Shown one piece after another: positions 34,275 through 46,698 of a stretch of 64,000 nucleotides of DNA. The notes beneath the pieces were generated by a model. That model searched no databases. It was given only the letters and a program-made list of their open reading frames with translations, and was not told the DNA's origin. The stretch is from Hormiphora californensis (lineage: Eukaryota > Ctenophora > Tentaculata > Cydippida > Pleurobrachiidae): contig CM035350.1 in NCBI GenBank assembly GCA_020137815.1, positions 7,821,112-7,885,111 on the forward strand. The letters are read 5' to 3'. Position numbers and translations under genes: made by a program. Numbering within the stretch: the first letter of the stretch is position 1; each line of letters starts with the position of its first letter.

Positions 34275-37200
34275 TGCGTATAATATTTACCGTTTTCACT
34301 TGATAGTACTGAGCTCACATTGGACAGTGGCGAGAATAACGACTGAAGGAAAGTTAGGATTATGAACAAATGGTGATGTAATACACATAACACATAACAT
34401 ATTGCAACACATAACATATTACATTGAACAGACTTGCTAATTGAGCGGTGTGTGTGTATTGTGTAATAGCAGCAGGAATGTGTAACATACACTAATAGAA
34501 ATCACACACTCATTATAACTAATATACTGCAATTAACAACTCACGTCGACAGATCGTGGATCCTGAGGGTTCCTGTACTCCCACATTCCGTTCGGACTGA
34601 CTGTGTTAGCCGCCCCCATGTTTGATGGGGTAGCAGGGCCCACGGAGCAGGGTGTCAGGGGTCCCGAGGACGCTGAGGATGCTGGACTAGGTCCAGGTTG
34701 GTGGAGGGTCGGTTCAACTGATCTCGGTGTGGCTGGTGTTGCTGGGGAGTCTAACATTGTCGTGGTGGTTGTCATGGTAGCAGTGTTGGTTACTATGGTA
34801 GCAGTAGCGGGAACCATGGTAGGAGTAGCGGGGATCATGCTTGGCACTGAGGCTGTTATATCCCAGGATGTTGTTGTCGAGACTGGTGCTGGAGTTAATG
34901 GCGGTGGTACCTGAACGAAGGAAGATATTGGTTACGCTCTACACACATAAAATTTAGAGCCAAACCCGATGCTGGATAAGACCGATATATTATATGATTG
35001 GACATTTTGGGTAAACCAATCCCGGGTTTGAGGCTGTAAAGTCCCCTAATATGAGCCGAGGTTAGTCGTTTATTGCAGTACTATTCTTTTTAACAAGATT
35101 GTGGCCAAAGGAAAGCAAATAAAAAGGTTTTAGTAAGTCCATGTTACTATGGAGTATACTGTAGCTACCTCCCTTCTCCCTCAACAACCACCACTAAACA
35201 CACACCATGTCAAGAGGAAACAGAGTTTTGTTGCGGTAAATTTACCACCCCCACCGGCGCCATGGCTTAGTTGGTTAAAGCGCCTGTCTAGTAAACAGGA
35301 GATCCCGAGTTCGAATCTCGGTGGTGCCTTTTGTGTGCTGTGACTACTTTTTTTGTCTTACAGAATCTCTCTTCTGTCTAGAAAGCATTGAGTTAAAAGC
35401 TCGATTCTTGGTGACAGATAATCGCTGGATTTTTGTTGGGGTTAAGAGCGAGCTGCGAGGGGGCAACAGTGGTATGGTAGTTCAATTTTGATTATACCAA
35501 ATATATATCATAGTACTTGATAGTGGAACCGGGACAGCTGTCGTGGCACTAAATCTCTCTTTCACTAGATCACTCTACATTATTATATGTATAATTATCG
35601 ACTATCGCCTCTCAACCCCCTGTCAAATCCATTTCCCCCTCCAAACCTACAATTCCAATTTCATTTCCCCTCTTCCCCTCTTCAAACCTACAACTCCAAT
35701 CCCCTCTACAGTACCTTGCCCGGAGAGGATGAGAGTTGTTGTTGGGACCGCTTACTGGAACCCCGGGTTGTTACTTCAAACACGCTATCAGCCGGTACTG
35801 GGGGGGGAGTGGTTAGAGGGTTAGAGGGGGAGTGGGTTAGAGGGTTAGAGGGGCAGTGGGTTAGAGAGACATGGGGAAGGAAGGTAGAAAATGTTGGAAA
35901 GGGAAGACTAGAAACAAGATCCTGGAACCGGGTCCTTTATACTCCCAAAGGGAAAACGCGGCTAGGTAAAATGATAAAAGTAGGATTGTCTAGTGTTGTC
36001 CTATGTTGAGGTCACGTTTGTTTAGTTAAAGTAGTAATTTACATCCCGCCAACAATATAAAGGTCAAGCTAAACATGGAAAGAATTAATGTATTGGTGTT
36101 GGGAAAGTCCTGTCTCTAAATAATCCCAGCAACGAGTTAACTAGTAAACTTAAAACTAGGCAACACCCCATTCCCCAATGCCACTTGCCTCTACTCTCTA
36201 GTAGAGCAGCTTTACCATGTTTCAAATGTAAAGGAGGGCTAGAACATAACCAGGGTGTGAACTGCATGTCGTGTTTGCTAGTCGCGAGCGCGCTTGCGAG
36301 ACAAGCAAACACGTCAAGGTTCATTAACAAGCATGCTGCTCAGTCATTTTAGATTTAATACACAATGTAAGGATACCATGTAATAGGTGAGACTCTTGCC
36401 GTCACCCTCGTTCAAGTCCCGTGAAAAACGGAGCAGTACACGCAAACTGATGCCCATTTTCCTCGCGTGACCCCGATTCAGCAGTTTGAGACACCAACTC
36501 TTTAGGGGGCCATATCTCAGGAACCAGACAAGATAGGAAAAATCGCCGTCTAATGAGGCGTACAGTTTTTAATCTAGTTTACCACTGTACCGGCCGTTTC
36601 ACTCTCCGACCTAAAACAAAAATCGCAACCCCACAAAACTTCAAAATAATGAAATTCGCATCTCGCATGTCGTGTTGCATGTCGTGTCATGTTATTGACG
36701 CGCTCGCGTTCAACTCTCACACAGCAGCTGCAGAACATGGCGGGAAACATCGAGGAGTAGAGAGAGGGTCGGTGCCGAATCAAATATTTCTTGATCTTGA
36801 TCTACTCCATCTCTCAGCTATCCTACCCTTCATCAACTCGATCTCTCAGCTACCCTACCCCTCATCTACTCCATCTTTCAGCTACCCTACCCCTCATCTA
36901 CTCCATCTTTCAGCTACCCTACCTCCCATTTACTCCATCTCTCAGCTTCCCTACCTGCCATTTACTCCATCTCTCAGATTCCCTACCTCCCATTTAATCC
37001 ATCTCTCAGCTTACTTACCTCCCATTTACTCCATCTCTCAGCTTCCCTACCTCCCATTCACTCCATCTCTCAGCTTCCCTACCTCCCATTTACTCCATCT
37101 CTCAGCTACCCTACCTCCCATTCACTCCATCTCTCAGCTACCCTACCTCCCATTTACTCCATCTCTCAGCTTCCCTACCTCCCATTTACTCCATCCCTCA

Positions 37201-40200
37201 GCTTCCCTACCTCCCATTTACTCCATCCTTGCCTCCCATTTACTCCATCTCTCAGCTACCCTACCTCCCATTCACTCCATCTCTCAACTACCCTACCTCC
37301 CATTTACTCCATCTCTCAGCTTACCTACCTCCCATTTACTCCATCTCTCAGCTTCCCTACCTGCCATTTACTCCATCTCTCAGATACCCTACCTCCCATT
37401 TACTCTATCTCTCAGCTTACCTACCTCCCATTTACTCCATCTCTCAGATACCCTACCTCCCATTTACTCTATCTCTCAGCTTACCTACCTCCCATTTACT
37501 CCACCTCTCAGCTACCCTACCTCCCATTTACTCGATCTCTCAGCTTCCCTACCTCCCATTTACTCCATCCCTCAGCTTCCCTACCTCCCATTTACTCCAT
37601 CCTTGCCTCCCATTTACTCCATCTCTCAGCTACCCTACCTCCCATTCACTCCATCGCTTACCTACCTACCTTATAATCATGCCAAACCTACTATACGCGG
37701 CAGGAATATGGGGCCACACGGTGCTAAACAACACCAACACACTCCAAAAACTACAAACAGTCCAAAATACAATAACCCGTAAAATCACAGGAGGACATAT
37801 GCACACCCAGTCAGCTACTCTGACTATACTAGCAGGAGTGAAACCACTGGTCTTCCTTATCAACAAAGAAAGGATAAACAATTACATCCACCTCACCATC
37901 AACAACAACTGGTGGTCCGACCCAAACCACGGCACACGGGCTAAACTTACCCATTCGAAGGACATCGAAAACTACCTACGTCGCCTAAACCCAGATGCCG
38001 GATTAGATATGTCCCCCACCCAATCAATAACCTTCTCCCAAAACGATAATATCCAAACAGACGGAACTATCGAAATCTACACAGACGGCTCAAAGATGGA
38101 AAGCAGTGATGGCCAAGTCACCGGTGCAGGAGCCATCATTATCTACGAACATGAGTATAAAGTAATAATCCAACCTCTTGCACCCATAAACACAATCAAC
38201 CAAGCTGAACTCCAGGCCATCTGCATGGTAGCAAACAACCTACTGAGAGGTGAAACAATAAACAAAAACATAATTATCTACACTGACTCCAAGACCACTC
38301 TAACGAGATTAACAAGAGGCTACTCAAACTCTATCCAATTAACAACTACGATAGAAAGCCTTTCGAACCTACAGACACTCAACAACGTTAACATTCAAAA
38401 GGTCAAGGCCCACTCCAACATCCCAGGAAACGAAGCCGCAGACCAAATTGCCAAGAGAGCTACAAGAGACAGTACCTCCACCGCAAACCCTTTCGACCTA
38501 ACAAAAACGCAACTTATGACATTAGTCAGAGACGACTGCACTAAGAAGTTCATAAGGCAAATCGAAAAGGCCAACTACTCCAAATGGACAACTACTCTAC
38601 TCTACAAACTCATCAGGGATTGTAAGAACCTGAAATTTACTAATAAACAATATCTCAAAAGCATAACACTTGCAATATCAGGACAAAACAACCTAAATAG
38701 CGCCATCTCACACAAAGACAAGTCCGAATCGGCCCTCTGCGAATTATGCAATGTCAAAGAGAACGCGGAGCACAAACTACTACACTGCCCGGACCTGGAC
38801 GAACTAAGATACAAACTGGACTACCAGGACATTGCCGAGAATATTCTCACCCCCGACCAAAAACTCGACCTAGGGAAACTCTCCAAACTTACAGCCAAAT
38901 GCAATCTATTTAACTGAGCACCCCTAACCATCCTGATCTGAAACAGGTAACAGAGTCGAGACTGTTACCTAGGAGGGACTACACACACACACATCTACCT
39001 TAGGACCCGCGAGTAATGGGGCAGTTCTGGGCCCACTCGGCCACCCCGCCTCCTTAGGCAAGTATTAAATCCGCAAAATGCAACCCACTGGAGGCTGATA
39101 CTTGCCCAATGCCTCACAGTGTTACTTTAAGTGTAGATGCTTAACCGTGCAATATAAGTCTAAGAAATTAGACTTTTCCGGACCTCCTGGCTGTATGCAG
39201 ATCTGTGTACTAGCGGTATCGACCCAAGGCCGAGAGTGTGATAAGATTTGTCAACCGACACAGGCCTCACGGGCTGTGAGTTATCGCTGTGGCAAATTCG
39301 GAAGACCCACCTACTTCTACAGCTCCTTGCAGCAGTAGTAACCGAAGACCAGCCAGGGAGGCAGGTAAATTTCACCCATTGTCCCAACATACAAGACACG
39401 CTGGTCTCTATTAAGCCATGAATCAAAACTCTTCTTGTGGTGCCGGAACAGTTCGAGGGAAATGTGGAGCTTGCTCTGCAGAATACCAGGACTGAACCGG
39501 AGAACACCAACACTGTCCCTTTGTGTGGAGGGTAGTGGCGTGGAGTGATTATAATGGAGGTCGGCTGTCGACCTATGAAGGGGCAGCACAGTGGGAGGAA
39601 TGATGGGAGGTGCTAAACACACACACACACACACACCTTCCGTACCTCCCATTTACTCCATCTCTCAGCTTCCCTACCTCCCATTTACTCAATCTCTCAG
39701 CTACCCTACCTCCCATTTACTTCATCTCTCAGCTTCCCTACCTCCCATTTACTCCATCTCTCAGCTTCCCTACCTCCCATTTACTCCATCGCTTATCTTC
39801 CCTACCTCCCATTTACTCCATCTCTCAGCTTCCCTACCTCCCATTTACTCCATCTCTCAGCTACCCTACCTCCCATTTACTTCATCTCTCAGCTTCCCTA
39901 CCTCCCATTTACTCCATCTCTCAGCTTCCCTACCTCCCACTTACTCCATCGCTTACCTTCCCTACCTCCCATTTACTCCATCTCTCAGCTTCCCTACCTC
40001 CCATTTACTCCATCTCTCAGCTTCCCTACCTCCCATTTACTCCATCTCTCAGCTTACCTACCTCCCATTTACTCCATCCCTCAGCTTCCCTACCTCCCAT
40101 TTGATCCATCTCTCAGCTTCCCTACCTCCCATTTACTCCATCTTTCATTTATCCTAACATTCCTACCCCTGAGAGATGGAGTAAATGGGAGGTAGGGAAG

Positions 40201-43091
40201 CTGAGAGATGAAGTAAATGGGAGGTAGGAAAGCTGAGAGATGGAGTAAATGGGTGGTAGGGTAGCTGAGAGATGGAGTAAATGGCAGGTAGGGAAGCTGA
40301 GGGATGGAGTAAATGGGAGGTAGGGAAGCTGAGAGATGGAGTAAATGGGAGGTAGGGAAGCTGAGAGATGGAGTAAATGGGAGGTAGGGAAGCTGAGAGA
40401 TGGAGTAAATGGGAGGTAGGGAAGCTGAGAGATGGAGTAAATGGGAGGTAGGGAAGGTAAGCGATGGAGTAAATGGGAGGTAGGGAAGCTGAGAGATGGA
40501 GTAAATGGGAGGTAGGGAAGCTGAGAGATGAAGTAAATGGGAGGTAGGGTAGCTGAGAGATTGAGTAAATGGGAGGTAGGGAAGCTGAGAGATGGAGTAA
40601 ATGGGAGGTACGGAAGGTAAGCGATGGAGTGAATGGGAGGTAGGGTAGCTGAGAGATGGAGTAAATGGGAGGCAAGGATGGAGTAAATGGGAGGTAGGGA
40701 AGCTGAGGGATGGAGTAAATGGGAGGTAGGGAAGCTGAGAGATCGAGTAAATGGGAGGTAGGGTAGCTGAGAGATGGAGTGAATGGGAGGTAGGGTAGTT
40801 GAGAGATGGAGTGAATGGGAGGTAGGGTAGCTGAGAGATGGAGTAAATGGGAGGCAAGGATGGAGTAAATGGGAGGTAGGGAAGCTGAGAGATGGAGTAA
40901 ATGGGAGGTAGGTAAGCTGAGAGATAGAGTAAATGGGAGGTAGGGTATCTGAGAGATGGAGTAAATGGCAGGTAGGGAAGCTGAGAGATGGAGTAAATGG
41001 GAGGTAGGTAAGCTGAGAGATGGAGTAAATGGGAGGTAGGGTAGTTGAGAGATGGAGTGAATGGGAGGTAGGGTAGCTGAGAGATGGAGTAAATGGGAGG
41101 CAAGGATGGAGTAAATGGGAGGTAGGGAAGCTGAGGGATGGAGTAAATGGGAGGTAGGGAAGCTGAGAGATGGAGTAAATGGGAGGTAGGGTAGCTGACA
41201 GATGGAGTGAATGGGAGGTAGGGTAGCTGAGAGATGGAGTAAATGGGAGGTAGGGAAGCTGAGAGATGGAGTGAATGGGAGGTAGGGAAGCTGAGAGATG
41301 GAGTAAATGGGAGGTAAGTAAGCTGAGAGATGGAGTAAATGGGAGGTAGGGTATCTGAGAGATGGAGTAAATGGCAGGTAGGGAAGCTGAGAGATGGAGT
41401 AAATGGGAGGTAGGGTAGCTGAAAGATGGAGTAGATGAGGGGTAGGGTAGCTGAAAGATGGAGTAGATGAGGGGTAGGGTAGCTGAGAGATCGAGTTGAT
41501 GAAGGGTAGGATAGCTGAGAGATGGAGTAGATCAAGATCAAGAAATATTTGATTCGGCACCGACCCTCTCTCTACTCCTCGATGTTTCCCGCCATGTTCT
41601 GCAGCTGCTGTGTGAGAGTTGAACGCGAGCGCGTCAATAACATGACACGACATGCAACACGACATGCGAGATGCGAATTTCATTATTTTGAAGTTTTGTG
41701 GGGTTGCGATTTTTGTTTTAGGTCGGAGAGTGAAACGGCCGGTACAGTGGTAAACTAGATTAAAAACTGTACGCCTCATTAGACGGCGATTTTTCCTATC
41801 TTGTCTGGTTCCTGAGATATGGCCCCCTAAAGAGTTGGTGTCTCAAACTGCTGAATCGGGGTCACGCGAGGAAAATGGGCATCAGTTTGCGTGTACTGCT
41901 CCGTTTTTCACGGGACTTGAACGAGGGTGACGGCAAGAGTCTCACCTATTACATGGTATCCTTACATTGTGTATTAAATCTAAAATGACTGAGCAGCATG
42001 CTTGTTAATGAACCTTGACGTGTTTGCTTGTCTCGCAAGCGCGCTCGCGACTAGCAAACACGACATGCAGTTCACACCCTGATAACAAAATGCCACAGCT
42101 TGTTACCTGTTATCCGGTAGGCCCGGTATTGTCCTGGTACAGCCAACTGTTTCATCTCCTTTATATCAGGATGCTTATGCAGGGCGTTCCTAAATGTTGC
42201 CTTCCACACTTTATACTGGCCCGCCTCATAGGGTTTATAACGACCTGGACAATTGGACATGATAAAGATTGGAGAGAAGGCCGGAGAAGGTGGTAATATC
42301 ATCATTATATATCCTTAACCATATTCAGGAGCCAGCCCTGACCATATTTAATTACAGAGTCTGTAGGTAACTAAACATGGTTAGCAGTATATTAATATTA
42401 ATATAGGGCTACAAAGAGGTTTAACCACAAACACACACAATGGGCGGGTATATGGTAGTGAACTGGGTAAATGCCAACTTTTGGTGTTTGTTTACACACT
42501 CATTCATTCTGAGAATTTCTAAAATTGAATGAGTGTAGAATATAACAGTGTGCCACAAAAAATCCTTAACAGGCAAGGGACCCCTGAACTACTGCAGCAG
42601 AAAGATACCTGTATTTATAGCCCACTCCTTGAAGATCTCCGCATCTAAATCTTTACTAAATTCCTTGTTTTTCCCGTGTTTCCATGGCAACAGAAAGGAA
42701 CCCTCAGCTCTGCTGTACCACCTCACACCCAGGAATGTCTGTTTGTCGAGGTGTTCTACCAGCCAGGGCAGGAGAAGCATACGCGATCCGGTTCCCAGAT
42801 TAGACTGAGGAGGAGGGGGTTGGGAGTCTTTGACGACTTGAAATGCAAAGACATGTCACATTGTCATTTCATTCAAATCAATTTTATCTACCACCCCACC
42901 TCTACCTTGGATCGCTTTCCCAGGACACTAGCGAGCATGTTAGGGAGGCTAATACCACCACCACTACTACTGACTGTTGAGGGAGCGGGGGAGGGTGTCA
43001 TATTAGCAAGAACATAGAACGGTTGGTTATCAGCCACTGCAGAACTACTGATGATAAAGTGCTGCTGCTGGCCTGGCTCATCTCCCTGCAT
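31396..43091 (-). CDS. Interferon regulatory factor (IRF) family transcription factor
   Basis: Fourteen exons with consistent phases: 42,906-43,091; 42,609-42,804; 42,107-42,244; 35,715-35,797; 34,545-34,910; 34,319-34,342; 33,814-34,020; 33,504-33,584; 32,816-33,142; 32,408-32,465; 32,155-32,315; 31,908-32,080; 31,633-31,822; 31,396-31,542; about 778 aa. The tryptophan-cluster DNA-binding domain (about 72-175) reads [55 protein letters not shown]. The C-terminal IRF-association domain (about 556-760) shows [50 protein letters not shown] and [21 protein letters not shown]. IRFs bind GAAA-type elements and in vertebrates drive interferon and immune genes. The linker of nearly 400 residues is Ser/Thr/Pro-rich, longer than usual. 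The fourth Trp of the classic cluster is replaced (NKEF). The first ATG directly follows a possible AG acceptor, so an upstream 5' exon is possible. Exon 6 (24 nt) could use another donor. Confidence 0.9.
34093..34272. repeat. (GA)n microsatellite
   Basis: About 180 bp of GA with a few GATAGC interruptions, in an IRF intron 19 bp from exon 34,291-34,342 in its longer form. Confidence 0.95.
35256..35329 (+). tRNA. tRNA-Thr (AGT anticodon)
   Basis: The 74-nt cloverleaf is complete: acceptor stem GGCGCCA/TGGTGCC with discriminator T, D arm GGCTTAGTTGGTTAAAGC, anticodon stem CCTGT/ACAGG with loop CTAGTAA (anticodon AGT, read as IGU), T arm CGAG/CTCG with the TTCGAAT loop. It is very close to animal cytosolic tRNA-Thr, with intact A and B boxes for Pol III and a TTTT 4 bp after the acceptor stem. 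It lies in an IRF intron (between exons 34,910 and 35,715), on the opposite strand to IRF. Confidence 0.97.
35803..35872. repeat. Short minisatellite, GGGTTAGAGG unit
   Basis: GTTAGAGGG is repeated about six times with small variations. It is C/T-rich on the IRF strand and directly precedes the acceptor of IRF exon 4 (35,797). Confidence 0.8.
36795..37665 (+). repeat. 32-bp minisatellite array, left arm
   Basis: Tandem copies of CTCCATCTCTCAGCTTCCCT followed by ACCTCCCATTTA, with single-base variants (AGCTACC, AGATACC, CATTCA) and a few shortened units. The 32-bp unit has no stop codon in any + frame, so the translation repeats every 32 residues ([20 protein letters not shown]...). The reading frames are artefacts. 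Confidence 0.95.
37662..39636 (+). mobile_element. 5'-truncated LINE inserted in the left arm of the foldback element
   Basis: This about 1.97-kb segment interrupts the minisatellite at CCATCGCTTACC / TTCCGTACCTCCC. The right arm (40,600-40,630, reverse strand) has the same junction uninterrupted, so it is the empty site. The insert starts inside the post-RT region of a LINE, contains RNase H and a C-terminal zinc knuckle, then about 700 bp without coding signal, and ends in (AC)n. The missing RT and endonuclease show 5' truncation, as usual for LINE insertions. RNase H suggests the I superfamily or a relative. Confidence 0.8.
37679..38917 (+). pseudogene. LINE ORF2 C-terminal fragment: post-RT region, RNase H, zinc knuckle
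   Basis: 412 codons to a TGA stop, without internal stops. Residues about 1-60 ([30 protein letters not shown]) are the region following the RT thumb in jockey/I-type elements. RNase H follows with its catalytic set: IEIYTDGSK (Asp), INQAELQAI (Glu), IIIYTDSKT (Asp), [14 protein letters not shown] (His, Asp). Near the end is a CCHC-like motif [17 protein letters not shown]. The palm and fingers of RT and the endonuclease are absent, so it cannot transpose on its own. The frame happens to continue upstream into the minisatellite; the Met at 37,679 is not a real start. Confidence 0.88.
39641..40150 (+). repeat. 32-bp minisatellite array, left arm continued after the LINE
   Basis: The same unit as 36,795-37,665 resumes in the same orientation directly after the LINE, with diagnostic variants (CAATCTCTC, CTTCATCTC, CGCTTATC) in the same order as in the right arm. 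Confidence 0.93.
40163..41545 (-). repeat. 32-bp minisatellite array, right arm (inverted)
   Basis: The reverse complement of the left array, including its variant units, uninterrupted. It yields reading frames of more than 480 codons on the - strand that are repeat artefacts. Confidence 0.95.
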
Positions 43092-43399
43092 CTGCTATCG
43101 GAGAGAGGGGGATACAGATTACAGGGATCTTCATTGCCCCCTTGAAGGAAGAATATATATTTCGCAAGATATAAGTGTTGAGTTGATAATGGTAGAGGGA
43201 TCATCATCAAATTGTCATCAAATTGTCAAAATGTCAGAGAAAGTGGGGACAGGGTTGAATAAAACTCGAGAGAGAAATTGTTGTTCAAATTAAAACACAC
43301 AGTACATATCACAAACCAATCAATACAAAACATAATTCATAAGCTTTCGTTTGCAAGGCACACACATAAAATTAGATCAGAGAGAGTTCTCTGGTTTCA

Positions 43400-44634
<1,235 letters not shown>

Positions 44635-44875
44635 GAGTCCTTCGGAGGAGAAATAGATGGTGGATTTGGAATAATAATGTGATTGTAGAGGTCAGAACAC
44701 ATTGATTTGACGAGTATCTTGTCAGTATTATTATAGGGGTAACGTGTTATACAAATATGAAAACAATTAAGTTACTGCTTTAAAAACTAATGTGTCCCTA
44801 GTATAGCTCTCCCTCGCTCTGATCTCACTCTCTCATTTTTAAGAGACACATGTCCTGACCCCTCTACCACCCAAT

Positions 44876-45445
44876 CTACGTATCATAATCATCATCATCA
44901 TCTACACCAGCACCAGCAGTCTGTTCAGCGGACGATTGGACACCACTGAGTGTTGCTGCTGGTATTTCACCAACACCACTGTTTGCAGCTGCAGCCGCAG
45001 CAAGGGCGGCATTGTGTTGTGCTAGCTCAGACTCATAGTGCTGCTGACGAGCCTGGGCAAAGAGCTCCTGTTGTTGCCGCAGCAGCTCCTCTTCCGAGAT
45101 TCCCAGTTTATCCAGCTTCTTGTTGCTCCGTTTCCTTGATGAAATTTCTGATTTGAAGTTCGATAAAACATCATTCACCTCAGGCACATAATCGCCAAAG
45201 CCAAGCTCACGTAGTGCTTCGATCACATGCTCCGGCAAGATTGTCTTTTTGTTTTTCTTCTCACAGATCTCATTTGAGTGCGATGAGAGGAGCATAATGA
45301 ACTCAGTGCAACAATTGAGAATGAGTTCTCGAGAATTATTAGCGACACGCAAATGTGGAAGGACCTCCTTAATCATCTTGTTGACTGAAGACCGAGGCAA
45401 CGTCAGCTCATCTTCAGGACATGTTGCGTTATCACAGTCATCCAT
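44876..45445 (-). CDS. DR1: Negative cofactor 2 beta / Down-regulator of transcription 1
   Basis: A single 570-nt exon, 189 aa (human 176). The histone fold at residues about 12-95 is strongly conserved: LPRSSVNKMIKEVLPHLRVA, SRELILNCCTEFIMLLSSHS, NEICEKKNKKTILPEHVIEA, LRELGFGDYVPEV. The family motif EEELLRQQQELFAQARQQ follows, then an Ala-rich stretch (AALAAAAAANS) and an acidic tail (DDDDDYDT). NC2-beta dimerises with NC2-alpha (DRAP1), binds TBP on promoters and blocks TFIIB/TFIIA entry. The ATG at 45,445 gives a normal N-terminus. The gene is intronless here although vertebrate DR1 has introns; flanking DNA shows no poly-A tail that would point to a retrocopy. Confidence 0.96.
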   Translation of the reverse strand: MDDCDNATCPEDELTLPRSSVNKMIKEVLPHLRVANNSRELILNCCTEFIMLLSSHSNEICEKKNKKTILPEHVIEALRELGFGDYVPEVNDVLSNFKSEISSRKRSNKKLDKLGISEEELLRQQQELFAQARQQHYESELAQHNAALAAAAAANSGVGEIPAATLSGVQSSAEQTAGAGVDDDDDYDT

Positions 45446-46698
45446 ATCTAAAAACTAAAATGTTTTAGAGGTCAAGGGGGGTAAGAGGAAGAAACAAGGC
45501 AGAGGTAGAGCAGAAAATATCTCATATCTGAAATAATAAATAAAGCCCCCTTTCCAGTGAACACTGAACAGTGTCCACAGTGTGAACTCCACACATTATG
45601 ACACGCGTGACGCGATAGACGATTAAAATTGATGCGTTATCGTAAATGATTTTTATAGCACACGTGCTAAAACTCCGGGTGGATTTCTTTGGAATCCTGC
45701 ATCCGCCCTGGCAGGAAAAAAAATAATCGGAAACTGCGGATACTCAGGTCTCAGGATTCCGTCGTTGAAACCGTTATCCGTCAAAATATGCTACATTATG
45801 CACGTCGAAACACTATCTTCGGGCTTCCATAGCCAAGTTATTTCTTTAAAATGGTGTTTAGCTTAAAGAAACCTTCTGTAAATTTAATAGGGGGCCGTGA
45901 AGGTTAAATGTTTGGCAAACGTTGCTGGCCCCCGATAGGGATAAGGCAGCGCTTTTCAAGTTAAATGTTGAAAAATTCCAAAAAATCACTTTTCTTAATT
46001 TCTGGTTTTTAAGATTTTCGGGTTTGATTTGAATCATTTTTAAGCGCGGCGCGGCACACGCGCTTTTGATTTTGCAGCGAGTATGAATAATTTTCGCCCC
46101 AGCGTTCGTTTTTCATTCCACTTTCGCGACACTTATTGAGTATATCACACTCACACTGTCAGAAGATAAACCCAGTCAGAGCATTAGCCTGACCCTGCAG
46201 GGCCCTTCGAGAACCGATTCTTTCTGTCAGAGTATTCGCCCGACCCTATTCTCGCGTGCAACTGCAAGAACTGTGGCCAGAGCATTGGCCTGACAGGTAT
46301 CTTGATCTATATAGTATATAACACCGATTTAAGAAAACTATTTATTGAGAATGATAGCTATTAAAAGACGAAGAGATCATGAAATTATGACAGAAAAAGA
46401 ACCGCTACCAAACAGTACTCAAACAGGATCTTATTTTAGAGATCTCACATTTAAGATGAAGGGGTCATAACACTTGGTAAACGCTTCAGGCTGCTGCTCC
46501 CTATAGGCCCCTGTTCTGTGCCACACGCAGCGCTTTTCTAATCCCCGGTCTTCAACAGTTCACCTCGTTCTTCCTTTATTTAAACAGCAAGCCGACACGA
46601 TTGGTCACATAAGGAACCTAAAAGTGGTACACACCTGGCGTGTCTTATATCACCCACTCAAATAAACAAAACATTTTTGTCGGCGTGTCTTATATGTG
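45446..46698. other. Intergenic, upstream of NC2-beta
   Basis: I see no convincing gene. The word AAGGCAGCGCTTTTCAAG near 45,943 also occurs, inverted, near 21,290 beside the MITE at 20,882, so part of this may be an old repeat. Two direct copies of GGCGTGTCTTATAT (46,642 and 46,682) lead into the hairpin element. Confidence 0.45.

Larger units (their letters stand above)
36251..42081. mobile_element. 5.8-kb foldback-type element inside IRF intron 3
   Basis: The terminal inverted repeats begin CAGGGTGTGAACTGCATG and end with the reverse complement; ATAAC flanks both ends (36,246-36,250 and 42,082-42,086), a likely 5-bp target duplication. From outside in, each arm has about 540 bp of unique DNA (36,251-36,790; 41,546-42,081), then a long array of a 32-bp minisatellite. 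The arms meet near 40,155. Without the foreign insert at about 37,662-39,636 the left arm is about 1.92 kb, equal to the right arm. Long inverted repeats made of tandem repeats are the design of foldback elements (Drosophila FB, sea urchin TU). No transposase is seen, so the element is non-autonomous or its superfamily is unknown. Confidence 0.85.

Noticed and set aside
39317-39652. Open frame on the - strand ([16 protein letters not shown]...) that looked like a captured host exon
   Set aside because: It lies in the 3' part of the LINE insert, matches no family I know and has no splice partners; kept as non-coding.
36795-41545. CRISPR-like array of 32-bp repeats
   Set aside because: Units are contiguous with no unique spacers, in a eukaryotic intron.
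36553-41779. Proline/serine repeat proteins of 409-562 codons
   Set aside because: Read-through of the 32-bp minisatellite, which lacks stops in all frames; only the RNase H part (37,679-38,917) is real LINE coding sequence.
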